64,000 bases of DNA from CAYVHU01 sp964451415 (GTDB lineage Bacteria > Pseudomonadota > Alphaproteobacteria > Rhodospirillales > Magnetovibrionaceae), in assembly GCA_964451415.1 (NCBI GenBank), contig CAYVHU010000012.1:16500-80499 (forward strand), read 5' to 3'. Of the stretch, positions 1 to 8,077 are shown piece by piece. Position 1 is the first letter of the stretch, and the number at the start of each line of letters is the position of its first letter. A program made the translations under genes and the position numbers. Below the pieces are notes generated by a model. It was not told where the DNA came from, made no database searches, and saw only the letters and a list, made by a program, of their open reading frames with translations.

Positions 1-445
1 GACGCGTTTTGCGGTGGAAGACATTGGCCTGGCGGATCCGAACGCCCTAAGCCAGGCCATTGCCGCGTGGCAGGCCTATGAGCGCCTGGGCTCGCCGGAA
101 GGCGACCTGGCGTTGGCGCAACTGGTGATATACCTAGGCACCGCGCCGAAATCGAATGCGGCTTACAAGGCGGAAAAGGCGGCCAAACGCAGTGCTGCAA
201 AAACAGGTTCCCTGAGCCCGCCCCTGCACATTTTGAACGCCCCCACGTCTATGATGAAAGATTTGGGCTACGGTGAGGATTACGCCTACGATCACGATGC
301 CGATGACGGGTTTTCCGGGCAGAATTATTTTCCCGATGGACTGAGCCGGCAGCGATTTTATACACCGAAGGAAATCGGTTTTGAACGTGATTTGCAAAAA
401 CGACTATCTTATTGGGATAAATTGCGCGTAAAACGAAATTCATAA
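1..445 (+). CDS. rarA: Replication-associated recombination protein A, C-terminal part
   Basis: The gene runs in from the left edge, reading in frame from base 2, so only about the last 147 codons are present. The product is a RarA/MgsA AAA+ ATPase of the clamp-loader-like family that acts at stalled replication forks with SSB. What is visible is the C-terminal tetramerisation region, recognisable from the stretches EDIGLADPNAL, AWQAYERLGSPEG, APKSNAAY, HILNAPTSMMKDLGYG, YDHDADDGFSGQNYFPDGL and the closing R-L-x-Y-W. The ATPase core lies outside the window. It ends 40 bases before crcB. A short 6-bp hairpin (448-462) follows the stop but has no T-run, so I do not call a terminator. Confidence 0.93.
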   Translation, partial: TRFAVEDIGLADPNALSQAIAAWQAYERLGSPEGDLALAQLVIYLGTAPKSNAAYKAEKAAKRSAAKTGSLSPPLHILNAPTSMMKDLGYGEDYAYDHDADDGFSGQNYFPDGLSRQRFYTPKEIGFERDLQKRLSYWDKLRVKRNS

Positions 446-485
446 AAGCCGTTGAAAACGGCATCAAGAAAAAGATGAGGTCCCC

Positions 486-872
486 ATGAAGATCAGCATT
501 TTGCTTTTTGTCGCTCTGGGCGGCGCCATCGGCGCGCTCGGGCGGTTTTCCGTGATGAGCGCGGTGGGCCATTTCGTGCGCATGGATTTCCCCTGGGCGA
601 CGTTGGTGGTGAATATTCTCGGCGCGTTCATTTTGGGAAGCGTGATCGAATTGTCCGCTCTGGTGTGGTCGCCGACCCCCGAAGTTCGTGCCATGGTGGT
701 GGTGGGAATGCTGGGCGCCTTCACCACGTTTTCCACCTTTTCCATGGACCTGTACTTTTTGTTGAACCGCGGCGCCTTCGTGGGCGCGGCGTTGTATGCC
801 ACGGCTTCTGTTTTGGTGAGTTTGACGGCATTCTGGGCGGGCTTGAGCGTCTTTAGACTGATTGTGACGTGA
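486..872 (+). CDS. crcB: Fluoride ion channel CrcB/Fluc
   Basis: A 128-residue membrane protein of the CrcB/Fluc family, dual-topology dimeric channels that export fluoride from the cytoplasm. The sequence has four hydrophobic segments, the N-terminal GGAIGALGRF signature, the pore Asn in VVNILGAF (N43) and the Phe-box stretch GMLGAFTTFSTFS (residues 74-86). Length is normal for the family. The start is supported by a purine-rich GATGAGG just upstream. Its stop overlaps the next start as GTGA, so it is probably translationally coupled to the pseudouridine synthase. The leader is only about 40 bases and does not look like a fluoride riboswitch. Confidence 0.93.
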   Translation: MKISILLFVALGGAIGALGRFSVMSAVGHFVRMDFPWATLVVNILGAFILGSVIELSALVWSPTPEVRAMVVVGMLGAFTTFSTFSMDLYFLLNRGAFVGAALYATASVLVSLTAFWAGLSVFRLIVT

Positions 873-1864
873 GCGGCGGTGTCCGTACCGTCGTGCTCAC
901 GCCCGAGGATGCGGGCGTGCGTTTGGACAAATGGTTCAAGGCGCACTATCCCGCTTTAGGCTTCGGGCGGTTGCAGAAATTGCTGCGTACCGGACAGGTG
1001 CGCATCGACGGCAAGCGCGTCAAGGACGCGAAAATCATTTTGCTTTCGGGACAAAGTTTGCGTCTGCCGCCTTTGGACAAAGAACGAGTTGCCGTCGCCG
1101 CGCGCACGGTCCCGCGCGAAAGGGTTAGCGCGGCGGATGCGGCAATGATTCAAGGCTGCGTTTTGCATTGCGATGAGCATATTTTAATCCTCAACAAACC
1201 CCCGGGGCTGGCGGTGCAGGGCGGCAGCGGCACGACGAAGCATGTGGACGGCCTGCTGGATGCCTTGAAATTCTCCATGGACGAACGGCCCCGTCTGGTG
1301 CATCGGCTGGACAAGGACACGTCTGGAATTCTGCTTTTGGCGCGCACGCGTCAGGTGGCGCAGGATCTGACGGCGGCTTTTCGCGCCAAGGCTGTACGCA
1401 AGGCCTATTGGGCGGCGGTGGTGGGTGTTCCGCAACAAGACCGGGGCCGTATTGATCTTCCCCTGGCAAAACGTCCGGGGCGCGGCGGGGAACGGATGCA
1501 GGTGGATGAATTTGCGGGTAAGCCTGCGGTGAGTGTCTTTAGAACCATCGAGCGCGCGGGCCGCAAGGCGGCGTGGCTGGAACTTGAACCGCTCACGGGG
1601 CGGACTCATCAGTTGCGCGTCCACATGGCGGCCATCGGCACGCCGATTCTGGGGGACGGTAAATATGCCGGGCGCGAGGCGTTTCTTACCGGCGCGGAAA
1701 TTTCACAAAAACTTCACCTTCACGCCCGGGCGGTTCGTTTCACGCATCCCGCCGGCGGCGTGTTCGCCATGAGCGCCCCGCTGCCTGAGCATATGCGGGC
1801 CACCTGGTCATATCTGGGGTTTGATCTCGCCGATGCTCCGGAACCTTTCGAGGCTCCGCTGTGA
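869..1864 (+). CDS. rluC: RluC/RluD-family 23S rRNA pseudouridine synthase
   Basis: A 331-residue enzyme that isomerises specific uridines in 23S rRNA to pseudouridine. Residues about 10-75 form an S4 RNA-binding domain (LDKWFKAHYP, GRLQKLLRTGQVRIDGKRV). The catalytic domain follows, with PPGLAVQGG and the motif HRLDKDTSGILLL, where D148 is the catalytic Asp, then GRTHQLRVHMA. The length and S4 arrangement fit RluC best, but RluD cannot be excluded by eye. GTG is used as start, overlapping the crcB stop by four bases. A gap of about 95 bases separates it from the response regulator, so it may end the operon. Confidence 0.87.
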   Translation: MSGGVRTVVLTPEDAGVRLDKWFKAHYPALGFGRLQKLLRTGQVRIDGKRVKDAKIILLSGQSLRLPPLDKERVAVAARTVPRERVSAADAAMIQGCVLHCDEHILILNKPPGLAVQGGSGTTKHVDGLLDALKFSMDERPRLVHRLDKDTSGILLLARTRQVAQDLTAAFRAKAVRKAYWAAVVGVPQQDRGRIDLPLAKRPGRGGERMQVDEFAGKPAVSVFRTIERAGRKAAWLELEPLTGRTHQLRVHMAAIGTPILGDGKYAGREAFLTGAEISQKLHLHARAVRFTHPAGGVFAMSAPLPEHMRATWSYLGFDLADAPEPFEAPL

Positions 1865-1960
1865 TCTGTTGTTTTCTCGGCAGCGACGTTGAACTGAACA
1901 GGGAATCCGTTCACAGTGCCAAGGCCATTGTGGGGACGCTGGCATGGCGGGACGAAATGC

Positions 1961-2650
1961 ATGCGTTTGTTACTTGTGGAGGACAACCTTCGCCTCTCCA
2001 ACCTTGTGCGTCGGGGGCTGGAAACGGAAGGTTTCGCGGTAGACTGTGTTGGCAATATGGGCGATGCCGAAGCCGCTTTGGATACGGCGCCCTTCGATGC
2101 CATCATTCTGGATCTGGGTTTGCCCGACGGCGATGGCCTTTTTTTTCTCAAAGAACTGCGCGCCTCGAAAAATAACGTTCCCGTCCTTGTGTTGACCGCG
2201 CGTGACGGCGTGGACGACCGGGTCAAGGGTCTGAACGCCGGTGCGGACGATTATTTTCTCAAGCCCTTTGCGTTGGAAGAATTGATCGCGCGACTGCGCG
2301 CCTTGTTGCGCCGTCCCGACGGTGCGCTGGGCGTGAGGTTATCGACGGGTAACATTACCTTCGACACGGTAGCGCGCGAAGTTCGCGTGAACGATGAATT
2401 GATCAAAATTTCCAGGATGGAAATGGGCGCTTTGGAACAACTGATGCGTCGTGCCGGCGGCGTGGTGCCCAAAGACGTTCTTGAAAACAAGCTTTACGGT
2501 TTTGACGACGAGGTTTCCCCCAACTCGGTAGAAGCGAATATTTCGCGCTTGCGTAAACGTTTAAGCCAGGTGGGGGCGTCGGTGTCCATTCATACCTTGC
2601 GTGGAATCGGCTATTTACTTGCCGACGACCAGCATTCGGGGGGCGTATGA
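1961..2650 (+). CDS. OmpR/PhoB-family response regulator
   Basis: A 229-residue response regulator. The receiver domain spans about 1-115, with acidic pair E7/D8, phospho-acceptor D51 in LDLGLPD, T79 and K101. A winged-helix DNA-binding domain occupies about 130-222 (VSPNSVEANISRLRKRL, HTLRGIGYLL). I chose ATG at 1961 because the receiver begins MRLLLVEDN there and a GGCGGGA sequence precedes it; an upstream GTG at 1916 would add 15 residues unlike the family. Its stop overlaps the kinase start as ATGA, so the two form one cistron pair. The closest type I recognise is QseB/TctD-like; the stimulus is unknown. Confidence 0.92.
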   Translation: MRLLLVEDNLRLSNLVRRGLETEGFAVDCVGNMGDAEAALDTAPFDAIILDLGLPDGDGLFFLKELRASKNNVPVLVLTARDGVDDRVKGLNAGADDYFLKPFALEELIARLRALLRRPDGALGVRLSTGNITFDTVAREVRVNDELIKISRMEMGALEQLMRRAGGVVPKDVLENKLYGFDDEVSPNSVEANISRLRKRLSQVGASVSIHTLRGIGYLLADDQHSGGV

Positions 2651-3543
2651 GCTACCGGCCGGTTTATGCCGCCGCCGTATTGAGCTTGCTATTGACCGTT
2701 GCCGTTGTGTTGGGTGTGGAATATTTTCTGGGTGTTCGGCTTTCCCTTCTTCCGGTTCAACACGCGCGTCCCCACAGTGAGTCCGTGGGATCGACGATCG
2801 TCAGTGTCGTGATGTTTGCCGGCCTGTCGGTGGGCATCATGGGCCTTTCGACCTTGCGGCTGATTCGCAAGTTGAACATCCAGGAGAAAACCCTGCGCAA
2901 ACATGAAACGGAACGCCTGAAGTTCGCCACCGACGCCGCCCATGAATTGCGCACCCCGTTAGCCATTTTGCGCGCCCGCATCGACAGCCTGGACGACAAC
3001 GACACGACCGTAGAGTTAAAGCGTGACGTGGACCACATCACGCGCATCGTCGAACAGGTTCTGGCGAAATCGCGCATAGAAGCACTCGGTATCAAGCCTG
3101 GGGAAATGGTGGATCTGTGCAAGGTATGCCATGATGTGGCGGCGTATCTGGCGCCCCTGACCATTCGTGAGGGGCGTTCCATCGAAGTGGTGGGCGCGGA
3201 CAAACACATCGTCATCAACGGCAATCTTTTCGCCCTGGAGCAGGCGTTGCGCAATCTGGTGGAGAACGCCATTAAATATTCCGCGCGGGGCTCGACGATC
3301 ACCATCGAGATCGAAGAAGATATTGTCGAACGCCGGGTTTGCGTTCTCGATCGGGGGCGGGGGATTCCAGAGCTTGATCGCGAACTGATTTTCGAACGTT
3401 TTCGCCGTGCGGACCGTCGCGGAATCGGTTCTGGTTTGGGGTTGTCCATCGTGCGCGGGGTCGCCGAGGCGCACGGCGGGCATGTTAGCGTGGAAGACGC
3501 CCCGGGCGGTGGGGCCAGGTTCAGCCTGCATTTTTTACGTTGA
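2647..3543 (+). CDS. Two-component sensor histidine kinase
   Basis: A compact 298-residue membrane kinase paired with the preceding regulator. Two membrane segments (about residues 8-30 and 50-70) flank a short periplasmic loop of about 20 residues, too small for a classical sensor domain, and I see no clear HAMP domain. The HisKA domain carries H99 in DAAHELRTPLA. The ATPase domain has the N-box ALRNLVENAIKYS, G1 DRGRGIPE and G2 GSGLGLSIVRG. The short loop suggests sensing within the membrane or through a partner. It overlaps the regulator gene by four bases. Confidence 0.92.
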   Translation: MSYRPVYAAAVLSLLLTVAVVLGVEYFLGVRLSLLPVQHARPHSESVGSTIVSVVMFAGLSVGIMGLSTLRLIRKLNIQEKTLRKHETERLKFATDAAHELRTPLAILRARIDSLDDNDTTVELKRDVDHITRIVEQVLAKSRIEALGIKPGEMVDLCKVCHDVAAYLAPLTIREGRSIEVVGADKHIVINGNLFALEQALRNLVENAIKYSARGSTITIEIEEDIVERRVCVLDRGRGIPELDRELIFERFRRADRRGIGSGLGLSIVRGVAEAHGGHVSVEDAPGGGARFSLHFLR

Positions 3544-3626
3544 GAGTGTTTTTTTTGCACTCAATGACGGAAAATTAGACTCACCAATCCCTCTTTGGTA
3601 GTATTGCAGTGCAGGACAAATTGAAC

Positions 3627-3644
3627 CTGTCAGGTTTCTGTCAG
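3627..3644 (+). promoter_or_regulatory. Pho-box-like direct repeat upstream of an orphan secreted protein
   Basis: Two perfect heptamers CTGTCAG (3627-3633 and 3638-3644) are separated by GTTT. This is the architecture of a PhoB box, whose consensus is CTGTCAT-N4-CTGTCAC. A possible -10 (TACAGT or CAGTAT, 3653-3660) lies 8-10 bases downstream, where it sits in Pho promoters. The neighbouring OmpR-family regulator could be the binder instead of PhoB. The rest of the 336-base gap 3544-3879 shows no gene I can support. Confidence 0.5.
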
Positions 3645-3879
3645 CTTTTCCATACAGTATCTCGTTCTCGCATAGGGGAACATGTCCGTCACACGACACG
3701 CGTAATGCTAACGGAAAAGAAGTGGTTTTCTCCGTTTCATGTGAAGGGTTTTCACGACGAGAGCTGAGTGGAAAGCAGGCTTGGGCCTGTGGCACACACT
3801 CATGAGTTTGAATCGGGCCTCATGCTGAACAAGCTGGGCTCGAAGTAAGCCATGACCCTGAAAAAAAGGGGGCATCTCG

Positions 3880-4302
3880 TTGAGCTTCTGCGAAGCGGTC
3901 TTTGGTGTTGTTTTATGTGTGGCCGTTGGTGGATTTTCATTATCTGCTAAGGCTGCGCAGTTGGGCTCAGGTGGTCAAACGGAAATTGCGGCGCTGTCGT
4001 CGGCGCGGGCTTTGCGTGCAGGTGTTCTGCATATGGACGTCAAAAGTTCCTGCACGGCGGAGGGGACGTTGTTTGAAATTACGAATCGAGGAGAAGAGTG
4101 GCCGCAAAGAGGTTTCATCGGGTTGTATTTTACCAACAATGGTTCGTTGTTCGATTCCCGGAGAATGCGCTTTGCGGCGGGACAAAAAGCATCATTCGTG
4201 GTGTCGAAAGCCGTTTCCAGGGGACGTTCCCTTGGTTTGTGGATCGACCCGCGGTGGTATTATCGAAAGTTTTCACTGGATGGCCGTGCTGCGTGTAAGT
4301 GA
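3880..4302 (+). CDS. Small secreted protein of unknown function
   Basis: I do not recognise this protein. The frame gives 140 residues with a hydrophobic signal-like segment (GVVLCVAVGGFSLSAKA) and a cleavage-like AKA-A, then a mature part of about 115 residues with two Cys that could form a disulfide (SSCTAEG and the C-terminal AAC). The start is poor: TTG at 3880 has no positively charged n-region. ATG at 3852 in another frame gives MTLKKRGHLVELL, which would be an ideal n-region, so a small frameshift or sequence error near 3880-3915 is possible. A Pho-box-like site lies about 240 bases upstream. The gene stands alone. Confidence 0.55.
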   Translation: MSFCEAVFGVVLCVAVGGFSLSAKAAQLGSGGQTEIAALSSARALRAGVLHMDVKSSCTAEGTLFEITNRGEEWPQRGFIGLYFTNNGSLFDSRRMRFAAGQKASFVVSKAVSRGRSLGLWIDPRWYYRKFSLDGRAACK

Positions 4303-4365
4303 TGACCCCACTGCGCTAGGGGGGTGAGCGGAGCGAGTTTCCCGGAAAGACTTACAAACGAGATT

Positions 4366-4451
4366 CCATGACCCCCCCATTGTCTGGCGCCCCACGGGGT
4401 CATGGAGTACGCCGTCGACCGTCTCGCGTGGGCCGCAAGTCGGTCGACGGC
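4366..4451. repeat. Two consecutive perfect inverted repeats in a non-coding gap
   Basis: CCATGACCCC (4366-4375) pairs perfectly with GGGGTCATGG (4396-4405) across a 20-base loop. Six bases later GCCGTCGACCG (4411-4421) pairs perfectly with CGGTCGACGGC (4441-4451) across 19 bases. A weaker ACCCC/GGGGGT hairpin precedes them just after the gene ending at 4302. No T-run follows either stem. They occupy the centre of the roughly 296-base gap 4303-4598, where I find no convincing gene. They could be a structured RNA, a dispersed repeat or protein-binding palindromes. Confidence 0.6.
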
Positions 4452-4598
4452 AACCCCATTCGCCGCCAATTGCCCCTCAGTTCAATGCTCCTTATTGGCC
4501 GGTAAGTTCGCCACGCACCGTGGTCCCTGGCCCCGTTTTTTGTGGGAACCAACAAAGAGACATTGCGCTTGCCGAGCGCCTTGGTATAAGGATCGAAC

Positions 4599-5282
4599 AT
4601 GATAGCTTCATCCTTACCGCTGGCGGTGTTCGATTGCGATGGAACGCTGGTGGATAGCCAAGGCGCCATTGTCGAGGCCATGCACGAGGCCTGCGCGCGT
4701 CACGGCTTCGCGCGCCCCGCGGCCGCGGTCGTGCGCCGTCAGGTGGGACTGCCGCTGGAGGTGGCGATCGAACGCCTGCTGCCCGGTGTCGATCACACGT
4801 TTGCGTTGGAAATCAGCGAAACCTATAAATCCATATTTATCGCCATGCGTCATGCAGGTGCGGTTAGTGAACCGTTGTTTCCTGGTATTCTCAATGTTTT
4901 GGATCGCCTGGATACTTCGGGGTGGCTGATGGGGGTGGCCACGGGAAAGGCCATGCGGGGCTTGAGGAACACATTGGGCCATCACGGGTTGCTGGAGCGT
5001 TTCGTCACCCACCAGACGGCGGACCGCGCCCAGGGCAAACCGCACCCGGAAATGATGTTGAACGCGCTCAGCGAAACCGGCGTGGAGGCGAGCTTTGCCG
5101 TGATGATCGGTGATACCACCTATGACATGGAAATGGCGGCAAATGCGGGGGTGAAAGCCGTCGGCGTTGCGTGGGGATATCACGAAGCGGAAGAGTTGAT
5201 GGACGCGGGCGCGTTGTGTGTCGTACGCTCTGCCGATGAATTGCCGCAAGTCTTGGGGGAGGCCGTCGGCGTGTTGGGATAG
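4599..5282 (+). CDS. HAD-superfamily hydrolase, phosphoglycolate-phosphatase-like
   Basis: A 227-residue HAD subfamily IA phosphatase. Motif I is FDCDGTLVDS with nucleophile D12 and general acid D14. Motif II is the Thr in GVATGK, motif III the Lys in QGKPHPEMM, and motif IV GDTTYDMEMA. Residues about 20-90 form the alpha-helical cap that sets substrate specificity, so the exact phosphate ester is unknown. ATG at 4599 follows AAGGA at good spacing. A possible sigma70-like promoter is TTGCGC (4563) and TATAAG (4585), but the latter overlaps the ribosome site. AsmA follows after 12 bases. Confidence 0.88.
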   Translation: MIASSLPLAVFDCDGTLVDSQGAIVEAMHEACARHGFARPAAAVVRRQVGLPLEVAIERLLPGVDHTFALEISETYKSIFIAMRHAGAVSEPLFPGILNVLDRLDTSGWLMGVATGKAMRGLRNTLGHHGLLERFVTHQTADRAQGKPHPEMMLNALSETGVEASFAVMIGDTTYDMEMAANAGVKAVGVAWGYHEAEELMDAGALCVVRSADELPQVLGEAVGVLG

Positions 5283-5294
5283 GGAGCCGGCACG

Positions 5295-7361
5295 ATGCGT
5301 GTTGTGAAGGTCGGATTGAAATTTGTGGGCGGTTTGTTTGCGCTCATGATCGCCGGGCTCCTTGTCGTGGTGGCGTTTGCCACATTCTATGATTACGATC
5401 AATTGAAACCTGTTATTGCGCAAGCCGTGAAAGATGCCACCGGACGCGATCTGAGCATTGCAGGCGATATTGATTTGGCGCTTTCGCTGAACGCAATGCC
5501 CGCCTTGAGTGTGACGAAGGTGAGCTTTTCCAACGCTCCATGGGGCCGAGATCACCCCCTGGTCAGCGTTGCCCGCGTGGATGCGAAGATCGACTTTTCG
5601 GCGTTGTTACACGGTCGTATCAAGGTGGACCGCCTGGACATTGACGGGCTTTCGGTCTTTCTGCAAACCGACCTCAAGGGGCGCGGCAACTGGACGTTTT
5701 CGGCTCCAGGGCCTTCGCTTTCCGGTGCGAAAAGCGCAAATATTTCGTCGTTCGGCGGTTTGCCTGTGATCCCTGCCATCCGCAATGTGCGTCTGCGCGA
5801 TGTTCGGGTGTCTTTTCTTGATGGTGCGACGGGGGTGGATCGGAAGTTCTTTCTTCCCAAAGTTGACGTGAGCGCAGAACGTTTTGCGGCGCCCATTTTT
5901 GCCGCCGTGGACGTGACGTACAAAGGCGTTGCGATGAAGATACGGGGCGAATTCGCATCCCTTAAAGCGCTGACGGGGGGCGGTGGGGCTATGTTTCCGG
6001 TTCGTTTGGGAATCACCCTGCCGGGGTTTGACGCAAAAATGAAGGCAAAGGTGAAGACATCACCGGCGGGTATGGCCGTGCGGGCGCGCCTGGATGTCGC
6101 CGCGACGAATGTCACGGCTTTAAACAAAATCATGGACACGAATTTACCCGATTTACAGCCCCTGAAGGGGCGCGTCACCCTTTCGGGCAGTGGTGTTCGG
6201 TACGTCTTTTCGGACCTTTTCGTTCAGGTCGGAGACAGCACGGTTACGGGGAAGGGGGACGTCGATTTTTCAGCGGCGCGTCCGCGCGTGAACGCTGACT
6301 TGAAGGCTCCGCTTCTGGACCTGGATGCGCTGAGCGCAAAACGGCGCAGCACGCTCGCGACGCGAAAGAAGATCAAGAACGCATCCGCCGTATTCAGCAG
6401 TGCGCCGTTGCCCTGGGCGCTTTTGCGAAGCGCCGATGGCGATGTGAAGATCAGCGCAAGACGTATCAAGGTTGCAGCCCTGGTGATAACCCACGCGCGC
6501 GCACGTGCAAAATTGTCGGCGGGTCGCCTGGATATCAAAATGGTCCGTTTCGCCCTTGGTGGCGGGCGCGTCAGCGCGGCGATAAGCCTCGATGCCGCCG
6601 GCGCCATGCCTTCGCTCAAGGTGAGGGCGCGGGTCGTAAAGCTCGATGTGGGGCGGGTGCTCAAAATGCGCGGGCTGGGGAATATTCTCGTTCTGCCCGT
6701 GAATGTCCGTCTTAAGATAGCGAGCCATGGTGTGAGCATGAAACGGTTGATGGAGGAAGTTGACGGCTCCCTTCAGGCGGCGGCGCGCAACGGACGCATC
6801 GACAGTCAGGCGTTTTCCGGTTTGACGGCCGGTGCGGTTTCCATTCTGCCGTGGGCGGCGCGAAAAGATGCCGGAACCATATCGTGCATGGTTGCCGACT
6901 GGCGGATTGTATCTGGCGTCGCCACCGCGCGCACCGTGCTTATGGATACGCCCGGGTTCCGGGTCGCTGTGACGGGAAACGCCAATTTGGGTGCAGAACA
7001 ACTTCATTTGAATGTTTTGCCCCGGGCCAAGACGCTCAGCCTTGCCAGTTTTGCCGTGCCGGTACGCCTCAAGGGGTCTTTCGCCGCCCCGTACGTGGAT
7101 GTCAATCCCGCGGACGTCGTTGTCGGGACCGTCAAGAACGTCGCGAACGCCCCGGTCAATATCGTCAGCGATTTGTTGCGCGCGGTGGGAAAGTCGGGTG
7201 ACGAAAATGCTTCTTGCCTTGCGGCGTTAAGTGGGCGTAAGACCGGGCTGGAAGCGCGCCGGACGAAAAGCGCACCACCGGCTCACTCTCGGGGTTTCAA
7301 TCCCGTCAGGGATCTGGGTAACGGGCTGAGCAAGGCGTTCAAGGACATCTTCGGACGCTAA
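5295..7361 (+). CDS. AsmA-family inner-membrane-anchored protein
   Basis: A 688-residue protein with one N-terminal membrane anchor (about residues 10-32) and a long periplasmic part. The region after the anchor fits AsmA: FYDYDQLKPVIAQAVKDATGRDLSIAGDI-type opening, then the NAPWGRDHPLVSVARVDAKIDFSALLHG pattern read in parts. A second AsmA-like domain lies near the C-terminus (residues about 430-600). Family members resemble bridge-like lipid transport proteins and are linked to outer-membrane lipid homeostasis. GGAG precedes the ATG. It sits between the HAD gene and ATP12 on the same strand with small gaps, so co-transcription is likely. Confidence 0.85.
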   Translation: MRVVKVGLKFVGGLFALMIAGLLVVVAFATFYDYDQLKPVIAQAVKDATGRDLSIAGDIDLALSLNAMPALSVTKVSFSNAPWGRDHPLVSVARVDAKIDFSALLHGRIKVDRLDIDGLSVFLQTDLKGRGNWTFSAPGPSLSGAKSANISSFGGLPVIPAIRNVRLRDVRVSFLDGATGVDRKFFLPKVDVSAERFAAPIFAAVDVTYKGVAMKIRGEFASLKALTGGGGAMFPVRLGITLPGFDAKMKAKVKTSPAGMAVRARLDVAATNVTALNKIMDTNLPDLQPLKGRVTLSGSGVRYVFSDLFVQVGDSTVTGKGDVDFSAARPRVNADLKAPLLDLDALSAKRRSTLATRKKIKNASAVFSSAPLPWALLRSADGDVKISARRIKVAALVITHARARAKLSAGRLDIKMVRFALGGGRVSAAISLDAAGAMPSLKVRARVVKLDVGRVLKMRGLGNILVLPVNVRLKIASHGVSMKRLMEEVDGSLQAAARNGRIDSQAFSGLTAGAVSILPWAARKDAGTISCMVADWRIVSGVATARTVLMDTPGFRVAVTGNANLGAEQLHLNVLPRAKTLSLASFAVPVRLKGSFAAPYVDVNPADVVVGTVKNVANAPVNIVSDLLRAVGKSGDENASCLAALSGRKTGLEARRTKSAPPAHSRGFNPVRDLGNGLSKAFKDIFGR

Positions 7362-7378
7362 CGAGAACACAAGGGCAT

Positions 7379-8077
7379 ATGAGCAAACGTTTTTATGAAA
7401 GCGCCATTCCCCGGAAAACGGGCGGCGAGTACGCCATTGAGCTAGATGGACGTCCCGTTAAAACGCCGGCGGGAAAGGCTTTTAAGCTTCCCACCCTCGC
7501 GTTGGCGGAGGCTATCGCGGAAGAATGGAATGCCCAGGGCGACGCCATAGATCCCCATTCCATGCCTCTGATGCGTTTTTGCGGAACCGCCATCGACCGC
7601 GCGCCCGAAGTTCGCGACGATATGATCGAGGGGCTGTTGCGCTATGGGCAGACTGACTTGCTGTGTTATCGCGCCGCGGACCCCAAAGATCTGGCGCGTA
7701 AACAGGATGAAGCGTGGCAGCCCTTGCTGGACTGGGCGGCTGATGAATGGGGCGCGCGCCTGACTTCCACCCAAGGCGTCGTTCCCGTTTCCCAGGACGC
7801 TGCCGCGCACGGCGCTTTCAAGGTCGTTCTTGAAGATATCGACAATTGGACCTTGGTCGGACTGGGGGAACTGGTGGGAATCACCGGTTCCTTGGTGGTG
7901 GGGCTTGCCGTGCTCAAGGGGCGGCTGGATGCGGATCTGGCGTTTGCCGTCTGCCATGTGGATGAAGATCACCAGAGCGCGCTGTGGGGCGAAGATGACC
8001 AGGCCCGCCAGCGCCGTGAACAGGTGCGTATTGAACTGCACAATGCGGCGCGGTACGTGGCGTTGTTGAAAGCCTAG
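7379..8077 (+). CDS. ATP12-family F1-ATPase assembly chaperone
   Basis: A 232-residue member of the ATP12 family, the mitochondrial chaperone that binds the F1 alpha subunit before assembly, with homologues in alphaproteobacteria. The recognisable parts are KRFYESA, ELDGRPVKTPAGKAFKLPTLALAEAIAEEW (read in segments), DLLCYRA, the W-x-P-L-L-x-W stretch and GITGSLVVGLAV. Full length. Its stop overlaps the stop of yciB on the other strand within CCTAGG, so the two genes converge with no terminator space. It probably ends the HAD-asmA-atp12 unit. Confidence 0.9.
   Translation: MSKRFYESAIPRKTGGEYAIELDGRPVKTPAGKAFKLPTLALAEAIAEEWNAQGDAIDPHSMPLMRFCGTAIDRAPEVRDDMIEGLLRYGQTDLLCYRAADPKDLARKQDEAWQPLLDWAADEWGARLTSTQGVVPVSQDAAAHGAFKVVLEDIDNWTLVGLGELVGITGSLVVGLAVLKGRLDADLAFAVCHVDEDHQSALWGEDDQARQRREQVRIELHNAARYVALLKA

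Noticed and set aside
446..485. Possible fluoride riboswitch before crcB
   Set aside because: The leader is only 40 bases and shows one 6-bp hairpin, too little for the crcB motif pseudoknot.
3535..3795. An 86-codon minus-strand frame in the gap after the histidine kinase
   Set aside because: It overlaps the kinase end and the Pho-box-like site and has no domain or plausible start.
4400..4681. A 93-codon minus-strand frame over the palindromes and the start of the HAD gene
   Set aside because: No family resemblance, no ribosome site, and it runs into a conserved gene on the other strand.
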